From assembly GCA_035623255.1 (NCBI GenBank), contig DASPTU010000039.1, forward strand, positions 4,183-68,182: a DNA stretch of 64,000 nt, in the 5' to 3' direction. Of this stretch, positions 17,078-24,377 are shown one piece after another (the first letter of the stretch is position 1; each line of letters opens with the position of its first letter). The position numbers were made by a program, and so were the translations under genes. The notes under the pieces are model-generated. The model saw only the letters and a list, made by a program, of their open reading frames with translations. It was not told where the DNA came from and made no database searches. The stretch comes from JAFAGX01 sp035623255. Its GTDB lineage: Bacteria > Acidobacteriota > Terriglobia > Terriglobales > Acidobacteriaceae.

Positions 17078-17895
17078 GCGACCCCCTCGTTGGTCTTGAA
17101 GTCGAGCAATTCAGCCAGCCCCTGCCAAACGTCGCCCGACTTCAGGCCGTTATAGCTCGATTGCGAGAAAGAATCGCCTGCCAATTCTTGAGCGAGATTT
17201 ACCACGTTTCCGACGATCAGGAGCGCAGGGCTGGGGAAATCTCTTCCCTCATTGAGACGCGCCAGAGTTGTGGTCGCAATCTCCTCATGGGCCGTTGTCG
17301 CGGCCGAAATCACAGCACACGCGGTTTCCTCAGAAAGTCCCGCGTGCGTGAGCCGAAGTGCAAGGGCGGCGTAGTTGTGGCCAGGCATGTAAATGGCAAG
17401 CGTGGCGCCGCTCGAGACCAGCTTTTTCCAGTCAACGCCCTCATGCTCCTCGGCGGTGTGGCCGGTAAGAAATATCAGTGCGTGCGAAATGTTTCGGTGC
17501 GTCAGGGGAATCTGAGCAGCGGCCGCAGCGCCCAAAGCCGCGGTAACGCCCGGCACAATTTCGAACTCGATGCCGGCTTTCCGAAGTGCTTCAATCTCTT
17601 CTCCACCGCGGCCAAAAATCAGCGGATCACCGCTCTTGAGCCGAACCACCTGCAATTTTGATTCAGCGAGAGTAACCAGGAGGAAATTGATCTCCGCTTG
17701 AGTAATGTTCTTTCTGCCATAGCGCTTTCCCACCCTGTAAAGCTGGGCCGCGGGCGATGTCAGTTTCAAGATTTCGCTCGAAACGAGATCATCGTATAGA
17801 ACCGCGTCTGCGCTCTTAAGAAGGCGAAGAGCTTTCACTGTCAGTAGATCCGGATCGCCGGGTCCCGCACCGACCAGGTATACCTTGCCTTTCAT
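17074..17895 (-). CDS. cobA: uroporphyrinogen-III C-methyltransferase (SUMT)
   Basis: Uses two SAM to methylate uroporphyrinogen III to precorrin-2, the first step to siroheme. 273 residues. The SUMT signatures are seen in order: VYLVGAGPGDPDLLTVKAL at residues 4-22, VLYDDLVS, a conserved VGKR, VVRLKSGDPLIFGRGGEE and VPGVTAALGAAA. In this operon its product is oxidised by the precorrin-2 dehydrogenase encoded just upstream and iron is inserted to make the siroheme cofactor of the sulfite reductase. It overlaps both neighbours by 4 bp. Confidence 0.95.
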   Translation of the reverse strand: MKGKVYLVGAGPGDPDLLTVKALRLLKSADAVLYDDLVSSEILKLTSPAAQLYRVGKRYGRKNITQAEINFLLVTLAESKLQVVRLKSGDPLIFGRGGEEIEALRKAGIEFEIVPGVTAALGAAAAAQIPLTHRNISHALIFLTGHTAEEHEGVDWKKLVSSGATLAIYMPGHNYAALALRLTHAGLSEETACAVISAATTAHEEIATTTLARLNEGRDFPSPALLIVGNVVNLAQELAGDSFSQSSYNGLKSGDVWQGLAELLDFKTNEGVA

Positions 17896-18512
17896 GCTGC
17901 TTCTCCTTGGGGCTTCTGCGTGCGCCTGGCCGAAACCATCCTTTCGAAAGCCTCCTGGCTCGCCAGTGACTGCAACAGAAACCGTTTTTCTTCGGGGGCC
18001 AATCCGCTCTGCAGCACTTCACGCCTGGTTTTCCCAAGGGCCGCTACCCACGCGGCGTATCCTGGTCCGAATTGCCGCTCCAATTGCTGCCGCAGCTTTT
18101 GTGCCAAGGATGGGCTTTGGCCTCCGGTAGAGATTGCGATCTGCAGGTCGCCGCGCTGAACCACGGCGGGATAAAAGAAATCACATTGTTCCGGCACATC
18201 GACCACATTGCACAGAACACCGCGTGCACTTGCTTCCCGGAATATGAGTTCGTTGACCGAGCTTGACGACGTGGCTACGACAACCACGAAGACCCCCTCC
18301 AAATCGCGAACCGCAAAAGCTCGCTCCTCGAAAGTGATTGCACCGGACTTCACCCATTCCTGCACGCGTTCGGTGGCATGAAGCGCGACCACACGAACTC
18401 TCGCGCCAGTGTTCAGTAAACCTTCGATCTTGCCCTCAGCCATCTTTCCGGCGCCAACTACAAGAACCTTGCGCCCGGCCAGCTTTACGAAAATTGGAAA
18501 CAGCCGCTCCAT
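17892..18512 (-). CDS. precorrin-2 dehydrogenase / sirohydrochlorin ferrochelatase-like (siroheme synthase N-domain)
   Basis: Makes siroheme from precorrin-2 (oxidation, and possibly Fe insertion). 206 residues. The NAD-binding Rossmann start is LFPIFVKLAGRKVLVVGAGKMAEGK at residues 4-28, and the family motif VDVPEQCDFFYPAVVQRGDLQIAISTGGQSP follows. The C-terminal half resembles the dimerisation/chelatase part of CysG. It corresponds to the separate CysG-B module; the methyltransferase module is the downstream cobA. It has a 4-bp overlap with cobA and a 3-bp gap after sir. Confidence 0.9.
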   Translation of the reverse strand: MERLFPIFVKLAGRKVLVVGAGKMAEGKIEGLLNTGARVRVVALHATERVQEWVKSGAITFEERAFAVRDLEGVFVVVVATSSSSVNELIFREASARGVLCNVVDVPEQCDFFYPAVVQRGDLQIAISTGGQSPSLAQKLRQQLERQFGPGYAAWVAALGKTRREVLQSGLAPEEKRFLLQSLASQEAFERMVSARRTQKPQGEAA

Positions 18513-18515
18513 GCA

Positions 18516-20213
18516 CTAACCCTCCAAGCCACGCGGCACTGGGCCTTGCGGAAGATCGCGAATGACGGCCACAACCGCCTGGCCCGCAAGGAAACCGCGC
18601 AGCTCCTCATCGCCATGGCGGGCGAAAAACCGTCGCAGGTTCTCACCGGGTAAACGAGCCGTCATATACGTGCTTAGCAATCGCTCGATTGCGTCCGGCA
18701 CATCAGCCGCGGTACAGCGATACCCGATCGGACGGGCAATGCCCTGGTTCCGGCCGACCGCGCCGCCCACGCAGAAGTAATAGGCGTCGACCATTCGGCC
18801 ATCAACTTTCAGCTTCTTGCCTTCAATCCCGATGTCGGCAATCCAGTGCTGACCACAACTGTTGGGGCAACCAGTGACGTGCAGCTTCAGGTCTTGATCA
18901 AACCCGGGTAGCCTGTCTTCGAGCTCCTGCACGAGCCAGCGCGAAAAACTCTTGGTTTCCGTAATCGCCAGCTTGCAGAATTCCGTACCACTGCAAGCGA
19001 CGGCGCCGCGCCAGAAGGGCGAGGCTTCAATCCGCAACCCGACCGCATCGAGCTCCCTCGCCAATGCGCCGGTATCGTGACGCCGCACATTCACGATCAA
19101 AAGGTTTTGCATGTTGGTGGTCCGCAGGTCTCCATCGGCAAAGCGATCGGCTAACTCTGCTGCCACCTGCATCTGCTCAGGATGGATTCGGCCCCGAAGC
19201 ACAGCAGCTCCGACGTAACAATATCCGGCCTGTTTTTGCGCATGGATACCGACGTGGTCGCGATAGGCATCAACAGGCGCTTGCTCTTCCGCCGCAGGCT
19301 CGAGCGAAAATCCAATTCGCTTCTGCAGTTCCCGGAGAAAATCGTCCGCAGTCCAACGGTGCCGCAAGAACAGGAATTTCAGGCGTGCCCGCTCCCGGTG
19401 TTCCCGAAGATGGTCCGAGTCACGAAAAATTTCGGCTATGCCCTTCACCACCGGCAGCACCTGGTTCCACTTCACAAAGGCGTTCAAGCGGGCGGCCAGA
19501 TATGGCTCAGTCGAAAGCCCGCCGCCGACGCGCAAAGAGAATCCAATTTCATCTCTCCCGCCGTATGTACGACGAACCGCAGTGAGGCCGATATCATTGA
19601 TCTCTGGATAGGCGCACCAGACCGCGCATCCGCTGACGGAAATCTTGAATTTGCGCGGCAGGTTGTAGAACTCGGGATTGCCCGCCAACATCCGCGTAAC
19701 TTCAAGCGCCAGCGGAGACGCATCGCAGATCTGTTCTGCGTCGACGCCAGCCAATGGGCAGCCCGTGACGTTGCGAGTCACGTCGCCGCAGGCGCCCATG
19801 GTGTTCAGACCACAATTCGCGAGCGCGTCCAAGACTTCCGGGAGGGCCTCGATGGTGACCCAGTGAAGCTGGATGTTCTGCCGGACCGTGATATCGGCAA
19901 CCCCGCGCCCATACTGCTTGCTGAGCGCGGCAATCGTTCGCAGCTGGTTGGAGCGCAAGATGCCATTCGGGATGCGGATACGAACCATAAAATAGGGCAG
20001 GGCTCGGCCTTCGCCGTTCTGCCCGCCGATCACACCAACGCCATCTCCCTGGGTGTAAACGCCCCACCACCGTAGATAAGTTCCTAGCCACTCGGGCGGG
20101 ATGGAACTGAATCCTTCGCGCGCAAAACCGCGGATCGCATCGAGCGCTTCCCACGGATTGATCTCCCGTTTTAAGCGTTCCACGCGCTGCGCCTTGGTTT
20201 CTTTTTCAGCCAT
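18516..20213 (-). CDS. sir: ferredoxin-type sulfite (or nitrite) reductase
   Basis: A six-electron reductase with siroheme and a 4Fe-4S cluster, 565 residues. The duplicated ferrite-reductase layout is visible. The cluster and siroheme ligands are two cysteine pairs: CSGTEFCKLAITETKSF (CX5C) and HVTGCPNSCGQHWIADIGI (CX3C). FFVRIRIPNG-type and VGGGLSTEPYLAARL-type half-repeats are present. Sulfite as substrate is inferred from the downstream cysH and siroheme genes; nitrite cannot be excluded by sequence alone. The ATG has no normal ribosome-binding site: GGCGGTGGG about 11 nt upstream lies inside the leader terminator, so folding of the terminator should also hide it. Confidence 0.92.
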   Translation of the reverse strand: MAEKETKAQRVERLKREINPWEALDAIRGFAREGFSSIPPEWLGTYLRWWGVYTQGDGVGVIGGQNGEGRALPYFMVRIRIPNGILRSNQLRTIAALSKQYGRGVADITVRQNIQLHWVTIEALPEVLDALANCGLNTMGACGDVTRNVTGCPLAGVDAEQICDASPLALEVTRMLAGNPEFYNLPRKFKISVSGCAVWCAYPEINDIGLTAVRRTYGGRDEIGFSLRVGGGLSTEPYLAARLNAFVKWNQVLPVVKGIAEIFRDSDHLREHRERARLKFLFLRHRWTADDFLRELQKRIGFSLEPAAEEQAPVDAYRDHVGIHAQKQAGYCYVGAAVLRGRIHPEQMQVAAELADRFADGDLRTTNMQNLLIVNVRRHDTGALARELDAVGLRIEASPFWRGAVACSGTEFCKLAITETKSFSRWLVQELEDRLPGFDQDLKLHVTGCPNSCGQHWIADIGIEGKKLKVDGRMVDAYYFCVGGAVGRNQGIARPIGYRCTAADVPDAIERLLSTYMTARLPGENLRRFFARHGDEELRGFLAGQAVVAVIRDLPQGPVPRGLEG

Positions 20214-20219
20214 AGAAAC

Positions 20220-20253
20220 AAAAACCCACCGCCAGCTTTCTTCTGGCGATGGG
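20220..20253 (-). terminator. intrinsic terminator in the leader of the sulfite reductase operon
   Basis: On the minus strand CCCATCGCCAG (20253-20243) pairs with CTGGCGGTGGG (20235-20225) as an 11-bp stem with one G-U pair and a 7-nt loop, followed by TTTTT (20224-20220). It ends only 7 nt before the sir start codon. As it sits between promoter and gene, it must act as an attenuator, controlled by the leader peptide upstream. Confidence 0.85.
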
Positions 20254-20279
20254 TATGAGTGCCGATGTTTAAAGAATAA

Positions 20280-20375
20280 CTAGGTCAGCAGCCTCCTCAA
20301 GCCAGAAGACACGTTCGCGCAACAACAACAAGCGCAGTTACATGCGTTCCGGCGATGTTGGCTGTTCCAGATCAT
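20280..20375 (-). CDS. polycysteine leader peptide (31 codons)
   Basis: A short open frame starts at ATG 20375 and stops at TAG 20280. Six of eight codons at positions 12-19 are Cys (C12, C14, C16-C19: NACNCACCCCA). Such a run is typical of leader peptides whose translation measures charged tRNA-Cys. The stop lies 26 nt before the terminator hairpin. RNA segment 1 (20353-20347), in codons 8-10 ahead of the Cys run, can pair with segment 2 (20309-20301), in codons 23-25 behind it. Segment 2 can instead pair with segment 3 (20247-20239), the left arm and loop of the terminator. This is trp-type attenuation responding to cysteine. There is no Shine-Dalgarno; the promoter position suggests nearly leaderless translation. 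Confidence 0.8.
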   Translation of the reverse strand: MIWNSQHRRNACNCACCCCANVSSGLRRLLT

Positions 20376-20384
20376 TGGTGATGG

Positions 20385-20414
20385 ATTCTAAGACCAGACG
20401 ACGAAACTCGTCAA
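20385..20414 (-). promoter_or_regulatory. sigma70-type promoter of the leader peptide and sulfite reductase operon
   Basis: On the minus strand the -35 box is TTGACG (20414-20409) and the -10 box is TAGAAT (20390-20385), with 18 bp between. Transcription should begin at about 20379-20375, 0-4 nt from the leader ATG. Confidence 0.7.
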
Positions 20415-20533
20415 CCTTCAGTTTCGATGCCCTGGTCTACGCCGAGGATCAATTCTTTTTTCCCTAACAGCTGTCTGGCGTTAATGTCATGTCTTCCCGG
20501 CGCGTTGTGAACATCCTCTCGCCCCAGCAAATG

Positions 20534-20690
20534 CAGCCCTCCAGACGGATTACCTGTTGGGGTTCTCGGCCATTACGAAGGTGACGTTTACAGCGGAGCC
20601 GGTGGCGGCTAGCATGGACGCGTGGTTTGGCAGTTCTGGGGGAGGGCTGCCGGGCGTCCTGAGCTATTGCGCACAGGACGCCTTTTTGCT
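20534..20690 (+). ncRNA. candidate structured RNA ending in a strong terminator
   Basis: CAGCCCTCC (20534-20542) is perfectly complementary to GGAGGGCTG (20641-20649), closing a ~98-nt domain. Three nucleotides later an intrinsic terminator follows: GGCGTCCTG (20653-20661), a 12-nt loop, CAGGACGCC (20674-20682) and TTTTT. A long closing helix directly followed by a terminator is the layout of a small RNA on the + strand. No known family (6S, SRP, tmRNA, common riboswitches) was recognised, and no convincing promoter was seen upstream. A short + frame and minus-strand frames here have no family resemblance. The rest of 20415-20533 shows nothing clear. Confidence 0.35.
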
Positions 20691-20822
20691 TTTAGACAAC
20701 TGTTGGATTGTTAGGAATGTTCGCACTAGCTTTGCGGTTTCTGCGGGACGGAACTTAGTAGGCCATTAATCCTCAAGGGCACTGGGCTCACACCCTGTTG
20801 CCACCACGAGACGAACGGCCCA

Positions 20823-20984
20823 TCACTCACCCTTAGGCAGACAAACCATTCCAAAAAGTTCCCCTAGCTTTTGCAGGTAACCTTCGTAGGTTTCGTGAGG
20901 CTCTGCCGTGCGCTCCCATTCTTCTCGCGACAGGGGAACCACAAAACTCTGGGCGAACGGCTTGGTCGATTTAGCTTCACTCAT
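20823..20984 (-). CDS. small hypothetical protein (53 aa)
   Basis: An ATG-to-TGA frame encoding a hydrophilic, well-composed 53-residue protein (begins MSEAKSTKPFAQSFVVPLSR, then EEWERTAEPHETYEGYLQKL). The acidic/aromatic helix pattern reads like a real protein more than a random frame. There is no good ribosome-binding site. The family is not recognised. It lies between the candidate RNA and the transposase remnant. Confidence 0.35.
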   Translation of the reverse strand: MSEAKSTKPFAQSFVVPLSREEWERTAEPHETYEGYLQKLGELFGMVCLPKGE

Positions 20985-21143
20985 GTTCAAAACGGATCAT
21001 CGGCTCTGTGCTGAAGGTGAGGTTTGCTCGGGTCAAGATATAGCTCGTGACCAGCCCCGCAAACTGCCGACGTATCAAACACCCAGTCCTGTGGGGCGAC
21101 TCTCGGTTTCCAAGTTCCCGCGGAGACGCCCGATAGTCTATGA

Positions 21144-21383
21144 CTAATTATAAATTGTTCGGTGACTACGGCCAGTTTGACACGACTGAAGGGAGGTACT
21201 CCACCGGGAATCACGGAGGCCGTATCCAAGGTCATCGACGGAAGGCACGAACCTGAGCACATCTCCACGTCCTTCGTGGAGCGCCTGAATTTGAGCCTGA
21301 GGATGCATCTGCGCCGCTTTACTCGCCTGACAAATGGATACTCGAAGAAGCTGGAGAATCTTCACGTGTTAACACTCCTGTAA
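21144..21383 (+). pseudogene. C-terminal remnant of an IS1-type transposase
   Basis: In the frame read from 21162, the block EHISTSFVERLNLSLRMHLRR, then FTRLTNGYSKKLEN, matches the conserved C-terminal end of IS1-family transposases (usually STSYVERQNLTMRM...RRFTRLTNAFSKK.EN). Upstream of it, a piece of the catalytic part appears to continue in another frame (KLFGDYGQFDT near 21144), which implies a frameshift. No terminal inverted repeats or N-terminal half were found. The element is dead. The stretch 20985-21143 holds nothing else recognisable. Confidence 0.7.
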
Positions 21384-21396
21384 CACCCCTGTATTA
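21378..21396 (+). promoter_or_regulatory. Pho-box-like direct repeat upstream of the phosphate transporter
   Basis: CTGTAACACCC and CTGTATTA are two CTGT-starting units exactly 11 bp apart (21378 and 21389), the spacing and core of a PhoB/PhoP box. The site ends 50 bp before the transporter start. No clear -10 was found after it. Confidence 0.45.
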
Positions 21397-21446
21397 AACT
21401 TCGACTCCGATTTGGTACCAGTCAACTCCCGTTACAGGAGATCCCG

Positions 21447-23075
21447 ATGAGCGCTGCACCAGCGTCAATTCCTTCCCCGGCAGCACCCCGACCGCAACCC
21501 GTTCCCGCACTCGAAGCCAAACTCAAGAAAAGTCCCGGCCGCGTGGGCGTACTAATCTTCGGCGTCGTCCTGATCATTGGGGTCATCTACGCAGGTTCCC
21601 ACCTTCTTAACGATCTTTCACAAGTTCACAGCACGTCGATTTTGCCGTTCTTGTTGCTTACCCTGGCGCTGCTGGTCGCCCTGGGCTTTGAATTTGTAAA
21701 CGGATTTCACGATACGGCCAATGCTGTGGCGACGGTCATCTACACCCATTCGCTCGATCCCCACATCGCGGTCGTGTGGTCGGGCTTCTGGAACTTCCTG
21801 GGGGTCGTAACCTCCACAGGCCTGGTAGCTTTCGGCATCATCTCGCTCTTGCCCGTCGAACTGATTCTGCAGGTGGGAAGCAAGGCTGGTTTCGCAATGG
21901 TGTTTGCCCTGTTGGTGGCGGCGATCATCTGGAACCTGAGCACGTGGTATTTCGGCTTGCCGGCGTCGAGCTCGCATACCCTGATTGGCTCGATTATCGG
22001 GGTGGGAATTGCCAACCAACTGATGGCGGCGAGGAGCGGAACCAGCGGCGTCGATTGGGCGCAGGCTCTGAACATTGGGAAGTCTCTGCTCATTTCGCCG
22101 TTGGTTGGATTTGCAGTCGCGGCGCTCCTCTTGCTGGTGATGAAGGTCGTCGTAAAGAATCGCAAGCTCTATCAGGCTCCCGAAGGAACCCAGCCGCCAC
22201 CATTCTGGATTCGCATGCTCCTGTTGCTGACGTGCACGGGGGTGAGCTTCGCTCATGGATCGAACGACGGCCAGAAGGGCATGGGATTGATCATGCTCAT
22301 TCTGATCGGCACGGTACCCACCGCCTACGCGTTGAATCACGCTGTAACCAAGAAGCAGTCGCAGGATTTCATCGCGGTCTCCCAGCAAGCGGCAAATACG
22401 CTGAGCAACTACGTCAGTCCGAACGCTGTCATCAGTGATGCACGTGAGGATGTGACGGCTTTCGTCCGGACGAAGGAATTCACGCCGAACACCATGCTCG
22501 CTCTTCGCCAGCTGGTCGGCGAGATTGGAAACGAGACCGCTTTATTCGGCGAGTTGGCCAAGGTGCCAAATGATCGGGTCCGCAATTTCCGCAATGACCT
22601 CTATCTCGTCAGCGAAGCCCTACGCCTGATGCAGAAGACCCACCAGCCGCAGATTTCCGCCAGCGACTGGCAGGTGCTGACCAACTACAAAAAGCACGTT
22701 GACAACGCAACCAAGTTCATTCCGGGATGGGTAAAGGTTGCGGTGGCGATGGCGCTGGGCCTGGGGACGATGGTGGGCTGGAAGCGCATCGTAATAACCG
22801 TCGGCGAAAAGATCGGCAAAGATCACCTGACCTATGGGCAAGGTGCCGCAGCCGAAATTACCGCGATGGCCACGATCGGTGCAGCCGATTGGTTCGGCCT
22901 TCCGGTCAGCACCACGCATGTGCTCTCTTCAGGAATAGCCGGAACAATGGCAGCTAATCATTCCGGGCTGCAATGGGGAACAGTGCGAAATCTGGTGATG
23001 GCGTGGGTGCTGACCCTGCCCGCTTCGATCGTGCTCGCAGGCTTCTTGTTCTGGGCTTTCAAGAGCACGTTCTAA
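21447..23075 (+). CDS. PiT-family inorganic phosphate transporter
   Basis: A low-affinity phosphate:cation symporter of the inner membrane, 542 residues. The two PiT signature repeats are visible: GFEFVNGFHDTANAVATVIYT near residues 76-96 and SFAHGSNDGQKGMGLIMLI in the second half. About 10-12 membrane segments are predicted. A soluble ~130-residue insertion (around QDFIAVSQQAANTLSN to KKHVDNATKF) separates the repeats' later helices, as in several bacterial Pit proteins. An N-terminal Pro/Ala-rich tail of ~30 residues precedes the first helix. A good AGGAG precedes the ATG. A Pho-box-like repeat lies upstream, suggesting phosphate-starvation control. It is not adjacent to a DUF47 gene. Confidence 0.93.
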   Translation: MSAAPASIPSPAAPRPQPVPALEAKLKKSPGRVGVLIFGVVLIIGVIYAGSHLLNDLSQVHSTSILPFLLLTLALLVALGFEFVNGFHDTANAVATVIYTHSLDPHIAVVWSGFWNFLGVVTSTGLVAFGIISLLPVELILQVGSKAGFAMVFALLVAAIIWNLSTWYFGLPASSSHTLIGSIIGVGIANQLMAARSGTSGVDWAQALNIGKSLLISPLVGFAVAALLLLVMKVVVKNRKLYQAPEGTQPPPFWIRMLLLLTCTGVSFAHGSNDGQKGMGLIMLILIGTVPTAYALNHAVTKKQSQDFIAVSQQAANTLSNYVSPNAVISDAREDVTAFVRTKEFTPNTMLALRQLVGEIGNETALFGELAKVPNDRVRNFRNDLYLVSEALRLMQKTHQPQISASDWQVLTNYKKHVDNATKFIPGWVKVAVAMALGLGTMVGWKRIVITVGEKIGKDHLTYGQGAAAEITAMATIGAADWFGLPVSTTHVLSSGIAGTMAANHSGLQWGTVRNLVMAWVLTLPASIVLAGFLFWAFKSTF

Positions 23076-23205
23076 CCGCCGCCGCACCAGCTCAACACGG
23101 TGGGTGGTCTGTCCTGTCGCGGACCGAAGGGCGGGGGTTTGGAAAGTCCCCAGCCTAACCTCGCAAAAACCGCTCAGTTTAGGATGGGGCACCCGCAGCC
23201 TACGA

Positions 23206-24276
23206 TCAGTTCTTGTGAACTCGATCCGCCACCCAATCGCCTGCTTCGCGAGTGCCTAAGTTGCCGCCAATATCCTGGGTGGTTTTCTTCTGGCGGACAG
23301 CTTCGAGAACTGCTGCTTCGATCTTTTCGGCTTCGCGAGTCAGTCCGAGATGATTCAGCATCATGGCCGCCGTCAAGATCGCGCCAAAGGGGTTGGCGAG
23401 ATTTTTCCCGGCAATCAGCGGCGCGGAACCATGCACGGGTTCGAACATGGACGTCTTTCCGGGATGAATATTGCCGCTGGCCGCCATTCCCAAACCACCC
23501 TGTAGACCCGCTGCCAGATCGGTGATGATGTCTCCGAACATGTTGTTGGTGACGATCACATCGAACTGGCGCGGATCGCGCACCATTTGCATACAGAGCG
23601 CGTCCACGTACATGTGCTCGGCCTTAACTTGCGGATAGTCACCGCTGACCTGCTTAAACACGCGTTGCCACAAGCTGCCAGCGTGAGTCATGGCATTTGA
23701 TTTGTCGCACATGAGCACGCGCTGACGGCGGCTGCCATCTTGTTTTGTGTGGTGCGAGCAAAATTCGAAGGCATAGCGGATGATGCGCTCGACCCCCTTG
23801 CGTGTATTGATGTCCTCCTGAATCGCAACTTCGTCAGACGTTCCGCGTTTAAAGACACCGCCAGCATCTGTATAGACCCCTTCAGTGTTTTCACGTACCA
23901 CGACAAAATCGACGTCTTTGGGCTCGACCCCCTTTAGAGGACACAACGATGAATCCAGCAGGCGGACGGGGCGGACGTTGGCGTAGAGATCCATCTGGAA
24001 GCGCATACCGAGAAGAATTTCTTTGGCATGGATGTTGGTTGGAACTCGCGGATCACCGAAAGCGCCAATCAAGATGGCATCGAAATCACGCTGTAAGGTC
24101 AGGAAGCCATCCGGCGGAACGGTAGTACCATCGGAGAGATAGCGGTCCGCGCACCAATCGAAGTCGGTTGTCTCGATATTGGCTCCAGCGGCGGTCATGA
24201 CTTTGACGGCCTCCGGGATTACTTCTTTGCCGATGCCATCACCCGGAATAGTTGCTACGTGTTTTCTCTGGGCCAC
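23206..24276 (-). CDS. isocitrate/isopropylmalate dehydrogenase family enzyme
   Basis: A 356-residue beta-decarboxylating NAD(P)-dependent dehydrogenase. TIPGDGIGKEV at residues 9-19, DLYANVRPVRLL, VVRENTEGVYTDAGG, the Tyr/Lys catalytic pair region (MCDKSNAMTHAG), VTNNMFGDIITDLAAGLQGGLGMAASGN and EPVHGSAPLIAGKNLANP are all present. It could be 3-isopropylmalate dehydrogenase (leucine synthesis) or a tartrate/isocitrate dehydrogenase; no leuA/leuC/leuD neighbours help to decide. The ATG lies 101 bp from the divergent YgfZ gene. Confidence 0.85.
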   Translation of the reverse strand: MAQRKHVATIPGDGIGKEVIPEAVKVMTAAGANIETTDFDWCADRYLSDGTTVPPDGFLTLQRDFDAILIGAFGDPRVPTNIHAKEILLGMRFQMDLYANVRPVRLLDSSLCPLKGVEPKDVDFVVVRENTEGVYTDAGGVFKRGTSDEVAIQEDINTRKGVERIIRYAFEFCSHHTKQDGSRRQRVLMCDKSNAMTHAGSLWQRVFKQVSGDYPQVKAEHMYVDALCMQMVRDPRQFDVIVTNNMFGDIITDLAAGLQGGLGMAASGNIHPGKTSMFEPVHGSAPLIAGKNLANPFGAILTAAMMLNHLGLTREAEKIEAAVLEAVRQKKTTQDIGGNLGTREAGDWVADRVHKN

Positions 24277-24358
24277 GCAGAAGAAGATACCAGCTTATTG
24301 TCCAAGATAGTTTGGATTTCCGGGCTTCAGCCCAGGAATTCGTTGTGCGACTCCACTG

Positions 24359-24364
24359 TATAAT
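24359..24364 (+). promoter_or_regulatory. -10 box upstream of the ygfZ operon
   Basis: A perfect TATAAT lies 14 bp before the ATG at 24378, leaving a very short 5' leader of a few bases. No -35 of good match is found at 16-18 bp. Confidence 0.4.
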
Positions 24365-24377
24365 TAAAGCTTGTCTC

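Noticed and set aside
20214..20414. A SAM or other riboswitch ahead of the sulfite reductase operon
   Set aside because: No riboswitch consensus is seen, and the polycysteine frame with competing hairpins explains the leader fully.
20557..20769. A 70-codon + frame over the candidate RNA
   Set aside because: It runs through the terminator hairpin and has an odd composition; the RNA explanation fits better.
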